Assembly (NCBI GenBank): GCA_947365485.1
Contig: CANAXK010000017.1
Location: 1 to 15,536 of the forward strand
From: an uncultured bacterium
GTDB taxonomy: Bacteria; Cyanobacteriota; Vampirovibrionia; Gastranaerophilales; Gastranaerophilaceae
Reading direction: 5' to 3'
DNA length: 15,536 bases
This document shows positions 14,061-15,536 of this stretch, in pieces. Position numbers and translations under genes: made by a program. How positions within the stretch are numbered: position 1 is the first letter of the stretch; every line of letters starts with the position of its first letter. Below the pieces are notes generated by a model. The model ran no database searches, was not told where the DNA came from, and worked only from the letters and a program-made list of their open reading frames with translations.

Positions 14061-14615
14061 TTAACTTTTCTTTGTTGTAGAACTTGTATCAGTGTGATTC
14101 TCTATGATTGGATCTTTTATTGTTCCGTCTGATTCTCTTATTGAAATAATATTCCCAATAGAGTAATACTTATCACCGACCTTAACCTTGCCTGTGCCGT
14201 CTTCAAAGCTAGCTTCTGAAACAGTACCCTTAACAGTCGTGTATTTTGTTTTGTCCTCTTCATCAGGAATCTTAAGAGTAACTTCTTTTCCTATCATAGA
14301 AAGCGTCTGGTTAATTTCACTGTTCATATTCATATCATTGTACATTGAAGATATGAAGCTCATGCAATCAGAAAGCCCCTTATTCATCTGAGTCATCTGC
14401 TCAAGAGAAGAATACTGCGCAAGTTGCGAAAGCCACTGCGTATTATCCGTAGGCTGCGTAGGATCCTGATTTTCAAGCTGTTTAAGCATGAGAGTCAAAA
14501 ACATGTTACTGTCGTTTGTACTAGTCTTTGCTGTACGATTATTCTTGTTTTGTTCGTTGTTATACAATGCTGTCTGGGTTTTCATTGTATTTATCTGGTC
14601 ACTTACTGTTGGCAT
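14061..14615 (-). CDS. flgD: Flagellar hook cap/assembly protein FlgD
   Basis: 184 residues from ATG 14615, which has GGAGAAGG upstream; a TTG at 14627 is part of that ribosome binding site and is unlikely to be the start. FlgD caps the growing hook and guides FlgE polymerisation. The conserved N-terminal block is plain: NMFLTLMLKQLENQDPTQPTDNTQWLSQLAQYSSLEQM (about 37-74). The C-terminal part is short: strands at MIGKEVTLKIPD, KGTVSEASFEDGTGKVKVGDKYYSI, resembling the tudor-like portion with little of the FnIII region. Enterobacterial FlgD is about 231 residues; this shorter form is closer to those of Bacillus and other taxa. It sits 22 bp after fliK and 32 bp before flgE, in the classical hook order. 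Confidence 0.93.
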   Translation of the reverse strand: MPTVSDQINTMKTQTALYNNEQNKNNRTAKTSTNDSNMFLTLMLKQLENQDPTQPTDNTQWLSQLAQYSSLEQMTQMNKGLSDCMSFISSMYNDMNMNSEINQTLSMIGKEVTLKIPDEEDKTKYTTVKGTVSEASFEDGTGKVKVGDKYYSIGNIISIRESDGTIKDPIIENHTDTSSTTKKS

Positions 14616-14637
14616 AACCTTCTCCAATCCTTATTTT

Positions 14638-15536
14638 TTATACTTTACCATTTTCATCCTGCTGTTGAACCATCATTTGCTCAAATTTTTGCCGCTCTTT
14701 CTCTTCCCCTTTTGAGCGCCCCCGTTCCTTGTTGCCACCTCTTGAGCCTTCTTGCTCTGTCCAATCAGCGTTATACTCGGCCTCCTGCGATTCATTCAAC
14801 TTAACAGAAACACTATCCACATTCACACCGTGAGACACCAGCGTTTCTTTGAGCCCATCAAGCCCTTTCATGATAAGATTTCTTGCTTCCTGACTCGCTA
14901 CTGTAAACTGAGCAGACAAGCCTTCTTTGGTGTTAATAATCTGCAAAGAAACCCTGCCAAGGGATTCCGGATTAAGCACGATGTTAAGCTTTGAGCCATT
15001 AAAAATTTTATCCATTTGGCGGGTAATCTGCTCGATAATTTTGCCCGAAGTAACATCTGCTGCCGGTTTTGGATTCAAAGACGACACAACCGGCTCTGCT
15101 TCCAGCTTAAACTCTGCAAAGTCTGCACTTGCATGGAGCATTGCCTTGACTCCCACCTCCTCCGCGGTCTGGTTCTTCATTAGGTCTGAAGATGCGCTCT
15201 CACCAGAAGTATCCGCTTCCACTGATTCAACTTTTAATTCACCAAGAATCTCTTCGTCAACAATATCCTCAAGAGTTTTTTCCTGACCTTCTGTTTTAGC
15301 CTCTATTCTTGTCTGATTAGCAACTTCAGGTGTTTCTAAAGGAAGCTCAATATTTTCATCCACAACATTCAAGTCGAGTTCGTTTACTGCGACATCAACC
15401 CCTTCTGTTTTTTCCGCCAGCTCTGCCTGCTCCGAAATCCGTTCTTTCACAGGTTCTGTTTGCAAGCATTGCCCAAAGAGTTTCAACATAACAGGAGATT
15501 CATCAGCCAAAGCCTCAATATCTTCTGCTTTCTCTA
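14638..15536 (-). CDS. fliK: Flagellar hook-length control protein FliK, C-terminal part (5' end outside window)
   Basis: About 298 residues are visible; the frame stays open through the right edge, so the true start lies beyond it. FliK measures hook length and switches the export gate from hook to filament subunits. The C-terminal Flg_hook domain is recognisable: ITRQMDKIFNGSKLNIVLNP, then ESLGRVSLQIINTKEGLSAQ, ARNLIMKGLDGLKETLVSHG and VNVDSVSVKL, matching the 'L.P..LG.v.v.i....g...a.f' and 'L..L...L...G' pattern. The preceding part is acidic and of low complexity (many Glu, Val and Ala), typical of the variable FliK ruler region. The extreme C-terminus is Arg-, Gly- and Glu-rich and ends GKV. 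It heads fliK-flgD-flgE; no promoter is seen in the window. Confidence 0.88.
   Translation of the reverse strand, partial: EKAEDIEALADESPVMLKLFGQCLQTEPVKERISEQAELAEKTEGVDVAVNELDLNVVDENIELPLETPEVANQTRIEAKTEGQEKTLEDIVDEEILGELKVESVEADTSGESASSDLMKNQTAEEVGVKAMLHASADFAEFKLEAEPVVSSLNPKPAADVTSGKIIEQITRQMDKIFNGSKLNIVLNPESLGRVSLQIINTKEGLSAQFTVASQEARNLIMKGLDGLKETLVSHGVNVDSVSVKLNESQEAEYNADWTEQEGSRGGNKERGRSKGEEKERQKFEQMMVQQQDENGKV

Noticed and set aside
14424..14804. A 126-codon plus-strand frame across the fliK-flgD junction
   Set aside because: It overlaps two recognised flagellar genes on the other strand. Its translation is low-complexity hydrophobic and Cys-rich without any domain.

Overview
The window looks like an AT-rich bacterial chromosome segment. 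The best guess is a flagellated, non-photosynthetic relative of Cyanobacteria (Melainabacteria/Vampirovibrionia, Gastranaerophilales-like). This rests on the combination of a yggS-sepF division pair, a DUF2993/LmeA-type exported protein next to a GerMN-domain protein, a PilP/GspC-like protein with secretin-like context, MutS, and a flagellar hook cluster. It is inference from gene content; no rRNA or other marker gene lies in the window.

Layout. (1) 1-818, minus strand: the start of an exported protein, possibly a secretin, coupled by an ATGA overlap to an upstream PilP/GspC-like inner-membrane protein. An 18-bp perfect palindrome and a probable promoter lie upstream. (2) 1020-1622, minus: an unrecognised secreted protein. 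(3) 1734-3392, plus: a membrane-anchored TPR protein. (4) 3389-6738, minus: mutS, a short Sfp-type phosphopantetheinyl transferase, and an unrecognised 57-residue gene whose stop overlaps the stop of the TPR gene. (5) 6778-10296, plus: six tightly packed genes transcribed divergently from mutS. They are a membrane-anchored unknown, LmeA/DUF2993, GerMN, an orphan HicB-like protein, a RimI-like acetyltransferase and a BioY-like transporter. (6) 10348-11028, minus: a P-loop ATPase with its own promoter. (7) 11216-12447, minus: yggS-sepF, with a promoter in front and a convincing intrinsic terminator behind. (8) 12533-12666: a 44-nt imperfect inverted repeat and a short palindromic terminator. (9) 12688-15536, minus: fliK (5' end outside the window), flgD and flgE, the classical hook-assembly order.

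How the genes relate. Most of the window concerns the cell envelope: pilus or secretion channel, lipid-binding lipoprotein-like factors, division septum and flagellar hook. Housekeeping genes (mismatch repair, PLP homeostasis, carrier-protein activation, ribosomal-protein acetylation, biotin uptake) are interleaved. Genes are dense, with overlapping stops and starts. The mutS / plus-strand operon boundary is unusually compact: two good sigma70-type promoters overlap within 39 bp, and mutS is predicted to be leaderless.

No mobile element, CRISPR array, tRNA, rRNA or prophage was seen. I found no clear defence or otherwise novel multi-gene system. The most interesting items are the compact divergent promoter, the 57-residue gene, the orphan HicB-like gene inside an envelope operon, the isolated PilP/GspC-secretin pair and two inverted repeats. 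No gap exceeds 300 bases; the longest are 12448-12687, 819-1019 and 11029-11215.
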